Positions 22,470-33,073 of a stretch of 64,000 nucleotides of DNA are shown here, piece by piece; the first letter of the stretch is position 1, and the number at the start of each line of letters is the position of its first letter. This DNA comes from Chlorophyllum brunneum (Eukaryota; Basidiomycota; Agaricomycetes; Agaricales; Agaricaceae). The stretch covers positions 558,001 to 622,000 of the forward strand of contig OY756148.1 in the NCBI GenBank assembly GCA_963576785.1. The letters run 5' to 3'. Made by a program: the position numbers and the translations under genes. The notes beneath the pieces are model-generated. The model had not been told where the DNA came from. It saw only the letters and a program-made list of their open reading frames with translations, and made no database searches.

Positions 22470-22482
22470 AACCATATATACC
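22470..22482 (+). promoter_or_regulatory. TATA box for the gene at 22535
   Basis: ACCATATATACCC lies about 55-65 bp before the ATG, followed by a CT/CAAC-rich leader typical of fungal core promoters. Confidence 0.6.
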
Positions 22483-22534
22483 CCTTTTCTCAATCCTCAG
22501 ACAGACAACAACTCTGATTCAACATTCAACTACA

Positions 22535-23170
22535 ATGACTAATCTTCCTAACCCCAACTTTGATACCACCCCTTCTGGTGCTATGCGCCCTGAGCATCAT
22601 ATTCATAACTCCTCGGAGCCTCTCCCAGGACCTCCTGGAGATTACAATGTTGAGGATACGGGTAGAGACACCGACGATCGTCTTCCTCCTCAAGCACAAG
22701 ATAGACTGGGCGAGTACGGTACCGGTTCGCCAGAAACCGACATCCCGAGGCAAGACAGGTCTCCACGGGTTGGTTTTGAGGACCAGAGAGATCGTGATCC
22801 CAGTAACAGAGGCAGGGAGAGCAAATACGTAGAGAGACCCCTTGGTGTCCAGCCTGCAAGACAAGGTAACTTGACTCTATTTCGTGCAAGGAGTACTAAT
22901 GACGATGATCTATTTTTATCCTAGGTGGAGTTGCCGTCGGAGGGCGTGAGAATGAGGACATGCCCATGGGAAGGGCTGGTTTAGGCGACAAAATGATTGG
23001 CAAGACTCAGAAGGTCAGTGTTGATGATATGATAGAAGGACTGGGATCTCACTTGAGAACAGGTTATGGGAAAAATGACGAAGAATCCCGAAATGCACGA
23101 GAAGGGAGAGCTACGGGAGGCGGGTGGAAAGTCGGCTGCTGGTGGGAGTGCCCGGGCTCCCCATGATTGA
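22535..23170 (+). CDS. Small conserved hydrophilic protein (175 aa), three exons
   Basis: Exons 22535-22865, 22925-23013 and 23063-23170 join in phase (331+89+108 nt) and give 175 residues. The N-terminal 110 residues are disordered (Pro/Asp/Arg-rich). The C-terminal part carries DKMIGKTQKVMGKMTKNPE followed by HEKGELREAGG and ends RAPHD, a block I recognise as widely conserved among basidiomycete small proteins of unknown function; the GKxQKxxGK..KGELREAGGK pattern loosely resembles CsbD-like stress proteins. No signal peptide or helix crossing membranes. TATA box and clean splice sites support expression. Function is not established. Confidence 0.8.
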
Positions 23171-23363
23171 CATGACGATTCTTACCAGCTGTACAATAGC
23201 CTACGGAGTTAATTTTGTTAATGCAGAGGCTGTGGCTTGGACTGCGCGTCTCATCATATCACCGCTTTGACATAACCATGAGTCACCAGTGATAAATAGG
23301 TAGCAGCACAACTGGCGCCAAGACACCACCCCCTTATCACATACACCCATCTTCCTTGGTCCC

Positions 23364-25790
23364 ATGGCACATCTCCCAGCCATGGAGTCTCTCTTCAGCG
23401 ACAAGCTCAACAGCAATTATGTTCCCAGTGACGATGAAGTAGTTGCCATCAAGGAGCTCCTGATCGAGCCGGACCAAAAACTCAAGGATATATCCGGAGA
23501 AATTGAGGATATCAAGACGCAGCTGGAGAAATTGCTTCAAGAGAAAGAGGATTTGAACGATCAACTCAAAGCTCACAAAGCACTCCTCTCACCAGCACGT
23601 CGTCTTCCCCCCGATGTCATCCAGAAAATATTCCTATATTGCCTGCCGATAGATCGCAATCCAGTCATGAGTAGCAAAGAGGCCCCTGTTCTACTGGGTA
23701 GAATTTGTAGCCAGTGGAGGGACATTGCCCTTGCCACTCCAAAGCTCTGGGCTTCCATTCATATCGCCATCCCCGCCGACCCGCCTGTACCAATGCCACT
23801 TGGTACTGCTCCTCCCCCTCTTCCACCACAACCTGATCACCCCGCGCGGGTCCATGCGATAACAACTTGGTTGATACGATCTGACCCCTTCCCTCTCTCC
23901 ATATCCGTGTTTAACTCTCGCTTTGATTCCGTTGCCGGTAACTCCGTTCAACTCTATCTCGACACGATCCTGCAGTTTGCGTCACGATGGAAGCACATTC
24001 ACATGTCTGTTCCTCACCAAGTTTGGAACAACTTTCTCCCTCGGGTTCGGCTGAATGACGTTCCTATTCTCGAAAAGGTTTACTTTGATAGCGCGATGGG
24101 CTATCATGGTGTGCCTGGTTCACCTGGTACGGGTTCGAGGAGGGATAGTGGATTATTGAAGGCGCCCAACCTCTGTTCGATCTCTTTGATCCAATTCGAG
24201 CCACACATCCTACATCTTCCGCTACGCTGGAATCGGCTCAAAGAGCTCAACCTCTCAGGGCCAACTCCAACTTGGCAGCCTATCGAAGGCTTGTCTATTA
24301 CCGAATCCCTTTCAATACTCTCTCTCTGTCCCAGTCTGGAATATTTCAGCGTTCAACTGTCCCTCGCCGGTTTCAGTCCCCTTGCAAATGGTGACTATGG
24401 TCTACCAAAGATTACGCTGAATAACCTCCTTGGTTTGGCTGTGACAGAAACCAACAACGTCGATTCCGCTCCTTTCTTCGAACATGTAACCGCTCCAGCT
24501 CTCCGACATCTCAAGTTCCGTCGCACTTCCCCCAATTCGTACATCGGCGTACCCGACGTGGCCCAAGCGAATAACCTAAGGGCCATCCACGTCCCACTAG
24601 CCATGTTCATCCGTCGTGTCGTGGGGTTAATCGAAGAGTTTGAGCTCGATGCACTGTACATGAGCGAGACAGATGTGATGAAGTGTCTGTCGCTCTTACC
24701 TGGTCTAAAGAGATTGTCATTGTGGAGTTTTGGCTCGTCTGGAACGCCAGCGAGTCCTTATGGGACGCCGACTATGGCGCCTTGGGAGATGTCATTGTTT
24801 ACATTTGAGGATAAACATTTGAGGAGGTTTGCCCCTGGCGAGAGTGTGGATGATACAAAGGATAGGTTTGGGCCTGATGCAGACATTACACGGATTCTGC
24901 TTAGCACGGGTAGTCTCCAGATGCTTTATGGCAACGCTCCAATGCCGAACAGTCCTCCTAGCTCGTCCTCTACCCCACCACCCTTATTACTGCAGGACCC
25001 ACTCGCTTCGGATAATACTGACGGTGCCCAACCTTCCACGGAGTCTGTTGTCAATGATGGGAATAATCAGGACGCTGTTCCCGGTGATGGCGCAGGGACA
25101 GCAAACGGTGAAACCTCTACGAGGAGGCCAGAATCACCTCAGGCTTTGGATTCTAATCTTCTATGCTCTTGGCCCAGGGCCAAAGGTAAATCGAGAGCTA
25201 CGGAGATAGAAGGGTTGGAACCGATTGAATTCGACACATACCCGGATGTTTTATGTCCCTTGTTGGAACATTTCCAGTGCTCTGGAGCCGTATTCAGCGA
25301 TGCGACAATGCTTTCCTTCCTTCGTGCACGATCATCTCTCGCATCTATCCCCGAAGTCGATCCTCATAAACCACTGTTCTCAATGACGGATTCACCAAAG
25401 AGCACTTCAGTTTCCGCACCTTCATCATCTCCTCCTTCACCTGGTCCATCATCTTCTAAATCAACCGCCATACGCACCTCTAATCAAGAACTCACTCATC
25501 TTCGCAGGTGTCGGATTTCGTTCTCTGTAGGACGTGAAGAGTCGGATGAAATTAAACAAAAGTTGGAAGAGATTCGGAAAGAGACAGGGATGACTTTGGA
25601 CGTACAATATCCGCCTATGCCTGTGTCGGCATATTACAGACGGTACTCGCCATATGATGGTTTACCCAGCGTACCTGTTTTGGGTGCTGCGTCTGGTATC
25701 AATCCAAGTGGGTCAACTCATACTATCAGTGTGAATGGAGGATTGGGGAGTGGAGAACCTGTGTTTTTGTATAGTGCTGCTTTCCATTAG
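23364..25790 (+). CDS. F-box protein with N-terminal coiled coil (808 aa)
   Basis: Intronless 808-codon frame. Residues about 25-72 are a heptad-rich coiled coil (EIEDIKTQLEKLLQEKEDL). The F-box-like motif follows: RRLPPDVIQKIFLYCLP, then WRDIALATPKLWASI, the usual agaricomycete F-box with its LATPxLW mark. Then comes a long leucine-rich, LRR-like region to about residue 500, a Ser/Pro/Thr-rich low-complexity segment, and a conserved C-terminal block. F-box proteins bring substrates to SCF ubiquitin ligases via Skp1. The target is unknown. First of three unrelated-sequence F-box genes in the window. Confidence 0.9.
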   Translation: MAHLPAMESLFSDKLNSNYVPSDDEVVAIKELLIEPDQKLKDISGEIEDIKTQLEKLLQEKEDLNDQLKAHKALLSPARRLPPDVIQKIFLYCLPIDRNPVMSSKEAPVLLGRICSQWRDIALATPKLWASIHIAIPADPPVPMPLGTAPPPLPPQPDHPARVHAITTWLIRSDPFPLSISVFNSRFDSVAGNSVQLYLDTILQFASRWKHIHMSVPHQVWNNFLPRVRLNDVPILEKVYFDSAMGYHGVPGSPGTGSRRDSGLLKAPNLCSISLIQFEPHILHLPLRWNRLKELNLSGPTPTWQPIEGLSITESLSILSLCPSLEYFSVQLSLAGFSPLANGDYGLPKITLNNLLGLAVTETNNVDSAPFFEHVTAPALRHLKFRRTSPNSYIGVPDVAQANNLRAIHVPLAMFIRRVVGLIEEFELDALYMSETDVMKCLSLLPGLKRLSLWSFGSSGTPASPYGTPTMAPWEMSLFTFEDKHLRRFAPGESVDDTKDRFGPDADITRILLSTGSLQMLYGNAPMPNSPPSSSSTPPPLLLQDPLASDNTDGAQPSTESVVNDGNNQDAVPGDGAGTANGETSTRRPESPQALDSNLLCSWPRAKGKSRATEIEGLEPIEFDTYPDVLCPLLEHFQCSGAVFSDATMLSFLRARSSLASIPEVDPHKPLFSMTDSPKSTSVSAPSSSPPSPGPSSSKSTAIRTSNQELTHLRRCRISFSVGREESDEIKQKLEEIRKETGMTLDVQYPPMPVSAYYRRYSPYDGLPSVPVLGAASGINPSGSTHTISVNGGLGSGEPVFLYSAAFH

Positions 25791-26056
25791 TTTCTGTAGG
25801 GGGGTTATGGATAGAAAGCATGATTTTGTGTATACCATTGATATTCTTGGACTCGTACTTTTATTTGGCTTTGGCAGAAATAAAAATAGACGAGAGACTT
25901 TTCCCACATCCAGCTCGCATTCAAAGCCTCAGGCATAACACTACCCATAAGTTTTTTTCTTTTTCGGAGATGCTCTCAACACGTCTCTATAAATTCCAAA
26001 GCCACAGTCTCGTATACCGTTTACATCTATCCTACAATTTCAAAATACTACTCTGC
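25791..26056. other. Convergent intergenic region between F-box and SurE genes
   Basis: About 270 bp, AT-richer, presumably shared 3' untranslated sequence and terminators of the two converging genes. No other feature seen. Confidence 0.4.
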
Positions 26057-27269
26057 CTAATGACAACTCAAAAGCGAATGCAACCGATCAAAAACAAACT
26101 TTTGCGCCTGAGCAGGTGCATCCTGTTTATTCCTCGCATCAAACACACTAACAGTCGCAAAACATCCCGACCCCGACACAGTCGTCTCATCAGGAAGATT
26201 CTTCGATCCACATCTCGGTGTATCAACCCCAGCCGTACTCGGTTGTATCCTCGTAGCAATCCACTTGAATTTATGCGCATTATTATCACAACTGCTTGTA
26301 GAACTGAAATTGATGTTGATGCTGATGTTGGGGGGTTCTAGAGGTTCGTTGTGACCTCTTGAGTAACGACCTTTTGGGAGGTAGACAGAGAGGAATTTGA
26401 GGATGAGGGAGGTGTAGATTTTGGCGTCGATGGTGGATGCGGCGTGGGGGGAGGTTTTGAGAGTGGTGTAGGAGACGAAGGAACCGGAGGCGCTTGAGAA
26501 AGCGAAGGAAGGCACGCCTTCTTTAGCAGCTTCGCTGGCGGCACCACTGGTATTTATACATGTGAGTTCGCGAGGGAAGAATAAACTTGGTGTGGGATAT
26601 GTGACTTACACAGTACCTGAAATTAAAGTAACGTTACCCAAGTTATCTAGAGAAAGAATCTATATCAGTAGTTGAACATTTGGTTCGTTATAAGGAAAAC
26701 ATACTGCCAAGATTAGAACCAGCGACGACAAAGTCAGGTTTGGTGCCCCAACGTTCTTTAGCAAAGTGTTGGATACCGAACCGAACAGAGTCAACACTGA
26801 ACGGGAATTACGTTACTGAGGCGGTGCATATATCCAGACTAATGAACATACGGGAATCCATTGACGTAGTGGACGTTGCCTGTTCCAGAATAATAAATTG
26901 ATGATCACTATCTCAGCGATAAGGATTCGTACGATCGTGACGGTCAGTATCCGTAGCAGGAGCACCGACGGGGCAAGTGTCAAACTCGCAAGGCGTGGTT
27001 AAAGAAACAGGGGTTGTTGTGCTTGAGCCTGTACCAGATTTGTCAACGGCAGGTGCAGAGAGGATGACCTAGGGGTATCTAGCAGTGAGTATGGTGGGGG
27101 TAGAGAGACTCATCGTACTCACTTCGAAGCCTGCTTGTCTCAGCTGCTCGTACTCGCCACGGATTTGAGCAACTGCCCAACCATCGTCGTTGGTGAGCAC
27201 GATTTTTTGAGCGGCGGTGCCTACGACGAGCGTGGTGATAGAGAGGATCTTAGCAAGAGAAGTCCTCAT
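26057..27269 (-). CDS. Secreted SurE-like acid phosphatase/nucleotidase
   Basis: Starts MRTSLAKILSITTLVVGTA, a signal peptide, then KIVLTNDDGW, the SurE metal-binding NDDG motif. Exons join in phase: VILSAPAVDKSGTG, TTPCEFDTCPVGAPA, then NVHYVNGFP and VDSVRFGIQHFAKERWG. KPDFVVAGSNLG is followed by NNLGNVTLISGTV and GAASEAAKEGVPSFAFS, the remaining active-site loops, all intact. The C-terminal exon (26057-26545) adds ISININFSS and RCGSK and ends LLSCH. SurE enzymes are metal-dependent phosphomonoesterases; fungal secreted relatives act as acid phosphatases, so a role in phosphate scavenging is likely but inferred. A TATA box lies upstream. Confidence 0.9.
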
Positions 27270-27321
27270 AGCGGATATAATGTGAGTGGTTGGGACTGAG
27301 GGATTCGCTGGTGTCCCTGGT

Positions 27322-27336
27322 ACATTTTATACCAAG
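27322..27336 (-). promoter_or_regulatory. TATA box of the SurE-like gene
   Basis: On the minus strand CTTGGTATAAAATGT lies about 55-65 bp before the ATG at 27269. Confidence 0.6.
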
Positions 27337-27399
27337 AGCTGCACAGTTCTAACCCAGAACGTGCGCCGCATTTCCCGGTAAACCCCTTGGGTATGGGAG

Positions 27400-27882
27400 A
27401 ATTTCATGAAAATAAACGTCAAGGTTTCGCTTTCTTGTCAGGTCCTGCAATTGCGGACGGCCATTCCAGCCAAAATTAAACGCAAGCACGTGAACCAGAG
27501 AAGTTCTCTGTGTATTCTTGTGAAATTCCTGACCAGCAGCCAGTCAAAGTGCTCGCCGGTTTCGCACATGGCTTTGTTCCCGGACATACAAGTTATGCCG
27601 TTGGCGGAGCGGAAGCTTGCTTATCTACTTCCCGGTTTCGGCGTGGGTGGGTGGCACACCAGTGATCAACTTGCCAGTGTTTCGGTCGGCACAAATCATG
27701 AACGTGCAAGGAAGATGACCAAAACTCAGGGCCTTGTTGAGGTAATGAGAATGCGAGTAAATTCCAACGACTGACGCACGCATATAGGTAATAAATTTCC
27801 CAGAGGTAATGCACAGCAGGAGGCGACATTACTGATCAAGCAGATCCATTAATTTCTAACGTGAGATATCGGGGCGGGTATT
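27400..27882. other. Intergenic between SurE and ATP14 genes
   Basis: Open frames on both strands without domain or splice support; no gene called. It includes the 3' flank of ATP14. Confidence 0.3.
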
Positions 27883-28417
27883 CTAGTGGTGCCCATGTTC
27901 GACTTTGGGCAGATCCTGCTCGAGGAAACCAAGGAACTCATCAGCACCACCGTTGGCCTCTTCGCCGTTGGTAGAGGCCGTAGACGATACTGAGGCAATA
28001 GAGGGCTCGGCAGCATCATAGGCGGAGAGCTCGGAGGCGAGGTCGGCAGGGACAGTGGGTGTTTGGGGGGAGGGAGGAAGACTGAACTGCTTCACAACAC
28101 CAACATGTGCATCCCTGGACTATTTTCCTGGTGTAAGCCATGACCATTTGAGGCGACAAAAGCGACGTACCACAGGCGCGGGCTTGTAGGCTTTTATTTC
28201 ACGAAGGTACATATCCTGGACGAGGTCTGCGGGTAAATTCGGAATTAGGTCCTTGCCACGAGTAAGAGTACAACACACCCTTTCGTGCGGCGGTGGTGGA
28301 GGAGAACGCGCGGATACGCGACACCTGGCGAGCCTTGGGACCTTGTCAGCATCCTGAACAAAGGAGAAAGGGAGAAAGACGCACAGCGACGGTAGCTTGC
28401 CTGAGGATGGTGGACAT
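27883..28417 (-). CDS. ATP14: Mitochondrial ATP synthase subunit h (F1Fo), multi-exon
   Basis: Read from 28417: MSTILRQATVAVR spliced to PKARQVSRIRAFSSTTAA (Arg/Ser-rich targeting sequence ending in a typical processing region). Then comes DLVQDMYLREIKAYKPAPV, the diagnostic block of subunit h, spliced to SRDAHVGVVKQFSLPP. The tail is acidic and Ala/Ser-rich, ending KVEHGHH. Four exons with introns of about 39, 52 and 50 nt all join in phase, about 130 residues, the family's size. Subunit h is a peripheral-stalk component of the ATP synthase in the inner mitochondrial membrane and is needed for assembly. It is divergently transcribed from the ATP synthase inhibitor gene 100 bp away. Confidence 0.88.
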
Positions 28418-28518
28418 GGTGGTGAAAAGTAAGATGTGACGTGACGGGTGTGACCCGTACCCTGAAGTCATAGACAAGCGAGAAATCCCTATTCAACATC
28501 AACCACAACAGACTCGCA
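28418..28518. promoter_or_regulatory. Shared bidirectional promoter of ATP14 and INH1
   Basis: Only 101 bp separate the ATG codons of two head-to-head genes, so both core promoters must overlap here. The segment contains GTGACGTGACGGGTGTGACC, a run of TGAC/GACG motifs that could bind bZIP-type regulators. No clear TATA box is seen for either direction, as expected of housekeeping bidirectional promoters. Confidence 0.65.
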
Positions 28519-28995
28519 ATGCTTGCCCGCCTCACCGCTACTCGTCGTCTTCCCCAGCTTCTTGGTGTCCGCTTCGCCAGCGACGGTCGCGCTGAGGGTA
28601 GCGTTGCTAAATCCAGGGAGTTCAGGTATGTGTTATGTCCCTTCGCGTCTTGGATGTGGGCTTAGTAGCGCTTTCTTTTTTGTAGCAAGAAGGAGAAAGC
28701 CCATGAGGGTAATTTGTCGTGGTGCTCCTAAGGAGCCAGGTGTTGACTTTGCGCTATAGATCAATTTATTCGTGAACACGAGAGGCAGCAACTGAGGAAG
28801 ATCCAAGAACAGGTACGTCATGTCCTTTCTCGCGTATCTCTCTTTATTTACGGTCTCTCAGATTAACAAGAAAAAGGCTGAAATGGTGCGTACTCTTGAA
28901 CTTTGTTTCAACTCTCTACTTACGCCTGTTCTATCTGTCAGGACGCTCTCGAGAGGGAACAGCAAGAGCTCACTCAGAGGGTAGACAAGGCGTAA
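28519..28995 (+). CDS. INH1: Mitochondrial ATPase inhibitor IF1, five exons
   Basis: Exons 28519-28625, 28686-28708, 28760-28812, 28862-28885 and 28942-28995 sum to 261 nt and join in phase, giving 86 residues. MLARLTATRRLPQLLGVRFA is a targeting peptide. Mature protein: SKKEKAHEDQFIREHERQQL, then RKIQEQINKKKAEM and a Glu-rich coiled coil. The block around KEKAHEDQFIR..HERQQL is the conserved IF1 inhibitory helix, with the His in HE that mediates pH sensing in the family. IF1 binds F1 when matrix pH falls and stops wasteful ATP hydrolysis. The neighbour, 100 bp away head to head, encodes a subunit of the same complex. Confidence 0.93.
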
Positions 28996-29320
28996 ATGCA
29001 GCTCTTCAGGTAATCGCCCTCGTACTTGTCGCTATCATGAACTCATGAAACGGATTGCAAATATAGGTCTGGTCGTGCTGGATTCGAGGGACGAAAGAAG
29101 TGGTCTTCGTATGACTCGCTACGCTGTTTTAATGTGACTCCTTGCGCAATAACTTCAGTTTACTCTATCATGAGCACCATGCGCGCTGCCCTGGCCCAAT
29201 ACTGATGCCAGAGCGAGCTCGCGCGGCTGAGCGCTGAGCGGCAGGCCACTGACGTCGTGCTCTCGGCTCCTATTATGTCAGCGATCGGGTGGTGCTCTAG
29301 ATCTAGCCATCAAAACACCG
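28996..29320. other. Intergenic between INH1 and the F-box gene
   Basis: Holds the INH1 3' flank and the F-box gene promoter. No further feature recognised. Confidence 0.3.
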
Positions 29321-31416
29321 ATGGCTCCAGCCATTTTGACACCTGAGTCTGCCATGAGCAGTATAGCCAACGACCTTCCAGGGGACATTCTCATACTCGT
29401 ATTTCAGGTCCTACAGGATGATTATATCTCACTGTTTCGATGTGCACTCGTAAACCGTGCATTCAACCAGGCAGCCTCAAAATTCCTCTATCGCAGGGTC
29501 GTCCTCGCACCCCACTATCGGCTCGTTCCTGTCTCAGCACCGATACCCGTATGCATCGCAGCCATCCACGAGGGAGGATTCTTTCTCATGCTCATCAGGA
29601 AATTTCAAATCTGGGGTCTGCAACCCTTCCTCAAAATGCCAAATCGGTCGAAATTATCGAAATAACTGGTTAGTTCCCATGGTCCTCTTCTACTCCCGTC
29701 GATAACATTAAACATTTCCCATCGTCAACTTCTACCGCGGCGTCTATAAACAGGTTATTTACCGCTCCAACCCCCGCCCATCGACACACTTTCCACAACC
29801 ATCCTAGACGCATTTATCAAATTCGAGAATCTACGAGAGGCAATATTAGTCCCAACAACTTTCCATGATGATATCTTCACCAACGTACTCAAGTTTCTCG
29901 CTTTACCTCCCTCCCAAGAGAATACAACTTGTGCGACATCACCTGCTCCACCACGTCTCCGGGAACTAGTCGTAAACACTTCCTGCACGGACGGAGAGCA
30001 CGCACCGTTACTTACTCAAATTACTGGCTTGGAAAAACTGTCGATTTACAGTCCGACAAGGGCAGTTCTTGATCTCCTCCCGGAATGGCTCCGCAAATTG
30101 TCCCATTCACTGACAGAGTTGCATATGAGGGTCCGTATTTTTGTTCCTTACTCATCTCGGTCGTCTGACTGACGTTATGGCTTTCAACCATCATCCCTGA
30201 CGAAACCCAATACATATTCAACGTTCTTCCATCCCTTCCCCAAAAACAAACCTCTGACCATCACCATCGCTAATCAAGGAGAATTGCGGCTCTGTGACAC
30301 CAGGAGTACTAAAACATCTCGTGCCCTTGTTAGAGGGGAACATTCGGAGCATGTCATTAGGCCTCTCATATTCGCTTACGGACGAAGATGTGTATGCGTT
30401 TTTGCATCAGTTGCAGAAATTGGAATGGGTCGAGCTGAGGTACTATTGGGTCCGTTTTTAGTTCGTTCCTTTCCAGCAACGGCGGAATTACTGACATTTT
30501 TTGGGAATAGCAACTTAGGCCACCTGTATCCAGACCCAGTCTCACACGCTTACGCTGTTTCACAGCCTGTCATGCGAACTTTCAAAGGCGCAGCGAGGTT
30601 CGGAGTTTGTGTAAATGGATCCGCCGGGCTATTTCGACCTCTCCTCTCGAATCCCTTTGTATACTTCAAGACCAGAACGACGACGACACCGAAACCTCAA
30701 GTAATACCGGTGCTAATATCAGTTTCCGAAGTATCATCGACCACTTGTGCTGTCGCCATTCGCGCACGTTACGCGTCTTGGATATGAGAAACGCCTACAT
30801 TGATGTGAAATCGTTGAGGAAATTGTTTGGGACCTGTAATAGCTTGGAAGAAGTTTATCTGTGTGCTGGCAGTCATGCTCTGGTTCGTCCACCATCCATC
30901 CACCCATCCACTGACTGACCAAAGGCCTGTTAGACAATACTCAAGAAACATTCAGCTTCGCTACAGAAACTCCACACAGCCTCATTCGACATCCGCAACA
31001 TCAGACTAAGTAGACGTCGCATAATCGACATGGAATTAGTCACAGCAATAATGAAGCATGGACCTCCTCTCCTACGAAGATTATCCGTGAACGGTCAAAC
31101 TTGGGAGGTTCGTTCTCTTATGTCCACATCCATCTTCCTCTCATATCTAATGCAACAAGTACAGAGTACATGGAAACGCACCAAGGAGGGAACATTCGCC
31201 ATTTCGATTCATAAACAACGGAAACTTGTTTTTCCCTGGGATCGTGAACCGGAGTCGGAGTATCACCGTCAACCCGAAAAGAAACCTCCAGTGGTGGTAG
31301 AAAGTGTTTTGAAGAGCGATACTGTGACTACTCGGATGCCGGGTACTACGAGTATCATGGATTCTGGTCCTAGTGCTAGTAGTCGATTGCGCGTCAGGTT
31401 TAGTGAAACTAGTTAA
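29321..31416 (+). CDS. F-box protein with LRR-like repeats, multi-exon
   Basis: Exon 1 from 29321 reads LPGDILILVFQVLQ then FRCALVNRAFNQAASKFLY, an F-box. An intron at GTATGC (about 29549) to ATCAG joins in phase to EISNLGSATLPQNAKSVEII, then an intron at 29666 to 29753 leads into DAFIKFENLREAILVP and further Leu-rich segments. Later exons give VTPGVLKHLVPLLEGNIRSM, LEWVELRYYW, TLRVLDMRNAYIDVKSL and LEEVYLCAGSHAL, spaced like LRR strands. The last exon ends in a basic/Ser-rich tail and a TAG at 31414-31416. Probably an SCF substrate adaptor; the target is unknown. No broken frame was needed. Confidence 0.8.
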
Positions 31417-32049
31417 TTCGACTCGTGGGTGTTGGCATTGAGCTTGGAGAGTGCCGATACGGGATTGCGAAAGGGTAGCACTTTGGAATTGGTTGTGTGT
31501 GTGTTTGAGTACAGACTACGATAATTATAATGCGCGCGTTGACGATGTTTACCTGTGGCTTTTTGAGAGAATAGGGTGTTTATTTGCATCAGGAGGAGAT
31601 ACGTGCGATACATCAAGTTCAGAGCCCTAGCTCCCACAGCGGTAATGCCAGATATATGTTTGGGCTCTACAACTTATGTTTCTCCTGCGAGTGAAACAGC
31701 TGTATGAGAAGACGGCGAGTGACCAGGTTATGACCCTTGTTCAAACCATGTATATATCCGGATCCGAATTCGTTGGCTGAGTTAGTTTATTCCCGTATTT
31801 TTTATCTTTATTTTTGGTGGTGTGCTGATGATGGGTGAAATAGATTTCTCGGCGTTCCTGATCGGTTTTATTCATATCTTGATGTGGCGCATATGATACT
31901 GACTGCGCTTCTCGTTCGATTCTAGCCGGACAAGTAACGCAATCGCACGGAGGAATCTATAGCGAGACGTTGACATTGTGAGTGTGTGGGCTGAGGAGAT
32001 CCGGGTTTATTTTGTCCTGGGTCCCTGGCGGTGAGGTCGAAGTGGAACG
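31417..32049. other. Intergenic 3' of the F-box gene
   Basis: No gene recognised. Confidence 0.3.
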
Positions 32050-32290
32050 TGGTCGGGTCGCCCCTGCGTTGAGCCACGACGAACCACCTACGTCTGTTCT
32101 CGATTCCTAAATTAAGTGGTATGGGTGGGTGGGTAATTTATTGATGTGTAAGTGTGTAGAGGTCTGAAGTGAAGAGGGAAAGGTAGTAAAGAGGTTCGTG
32201 TGGTACGTGATCACGTGGCTTCGAGAACGAGAACATACGTCTGACGACGCAAGGAGTCAGACGTATCCCTGAAATGGAGTGTTGAGTGTT
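32050..32290. repeat. Dispersed repeat, copy 1 (about 240 bp)
   Basis: Shares GAGCCACGACGA, GTTCTCGATT, GGTGGGTAATT and GGCTTCGAGAACGAGAAC blocks, in the same order and orientation, with 46310-46475. Both copies lie a few hundred bp downstream of an F-box gene end. Nature unknown: no terminal repeats or target duplication seen. Confidence 0.5.
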
Positions 32291-32539
32291 TTTTTTTGAA
32301 TGATGGGTGAGTTGATGGTGTTGTGAAATTGGCGCAGTAAAAGGGAATTTAAGTTTAGTTCGGTACACGTTTCGCGCTTGCGGATAATATTTGATAGGAT
32401 GTCGAGCACGAGAGGATGGCGAGGAGGCGAAGAAAATATCCCTTATGTCAAAAACAGGAAGGCGAGCTAAGGTATCACCATCCTCAAATGTCTCTCGCCT
32501 CCAACAATCCGCAACTTCGCATGGACACTGGGAGCGGAG

Positions 32540-32715
32540 ACACTCTCACTTATCCGACTCAAGGATCTGAGCGATGACAACGGTGATATGTTGATGTTTA
32601 ATTTGGTCGGGAGTGCGTTTTCTTTTCATCAAGCCCGACATATTATGGCCGTTCAGCCCCTCCTCGGAACCGGCTTGAAGGAACCGGCGCTGGTGACAAG
32701 GGGACAGCCAAACGT
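32540..32715 (+). pseudogene. DEG1/PUS3 fragment
   Basis: The plus strand encodes MFNLVGSAFSFHQARHIM and then TGLKEPALVT, matching the FNLVGSAFLYHQVRHIM and SGLEEPALVT segments of the DEG1 gene at 7.8-7.95 kb. DNA identity is high in patches (GGTCGGGAGTGCGTTT; GAACCGGCGCTGGTGAC are identical). Only about 50-55 codons remain, without the catalytic domain, so it is non-functional. Confidence 0.85.
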
Positions 32716-33073
32716 TGCAATAGCTCCGTGTTTCCCCTCTTCTCCTTATCCAGGGTGCGTGTTCGGCGCCTAACATGTCAGTGGAGATAATCACAAGGGA
32801 AAGCAGTAAATAAGGTCGGGGACGTAAATTTTTCAGAAATACATAACGACAATGCAGCAGGAGTCATTGAATAATAAATTCCACACCGTGGTTTCTGAGG
32901 AAATAGAATCATGGGGGAAAAGGATAAGGAAGAAACCAAGAAACGACGGCATCTTGATATCCGAATATGCGCAGGTCATCGAAGCGAGTGCCTGAAATGG
33001 AGGATTAAAACTAATGAGAAATGGCGTGAGGTTGAGTGAGGTTGCTGTTTGGTTGCTACCAACCTGTCGCGTT
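32716..33073. other. Intergenic relic DNA
   Basis: No further DEG1 sequence and no other gene recognised. Confidence 0.3.

Noticed and set aside
23180..23215. Short match (CCAGCTGTACAATAGC) to the membrane-protein copies at 48.2 kb
   Set aside because: Only about 16-17 bases match and the flanks do not continue; treated as chance or too small to interpret.
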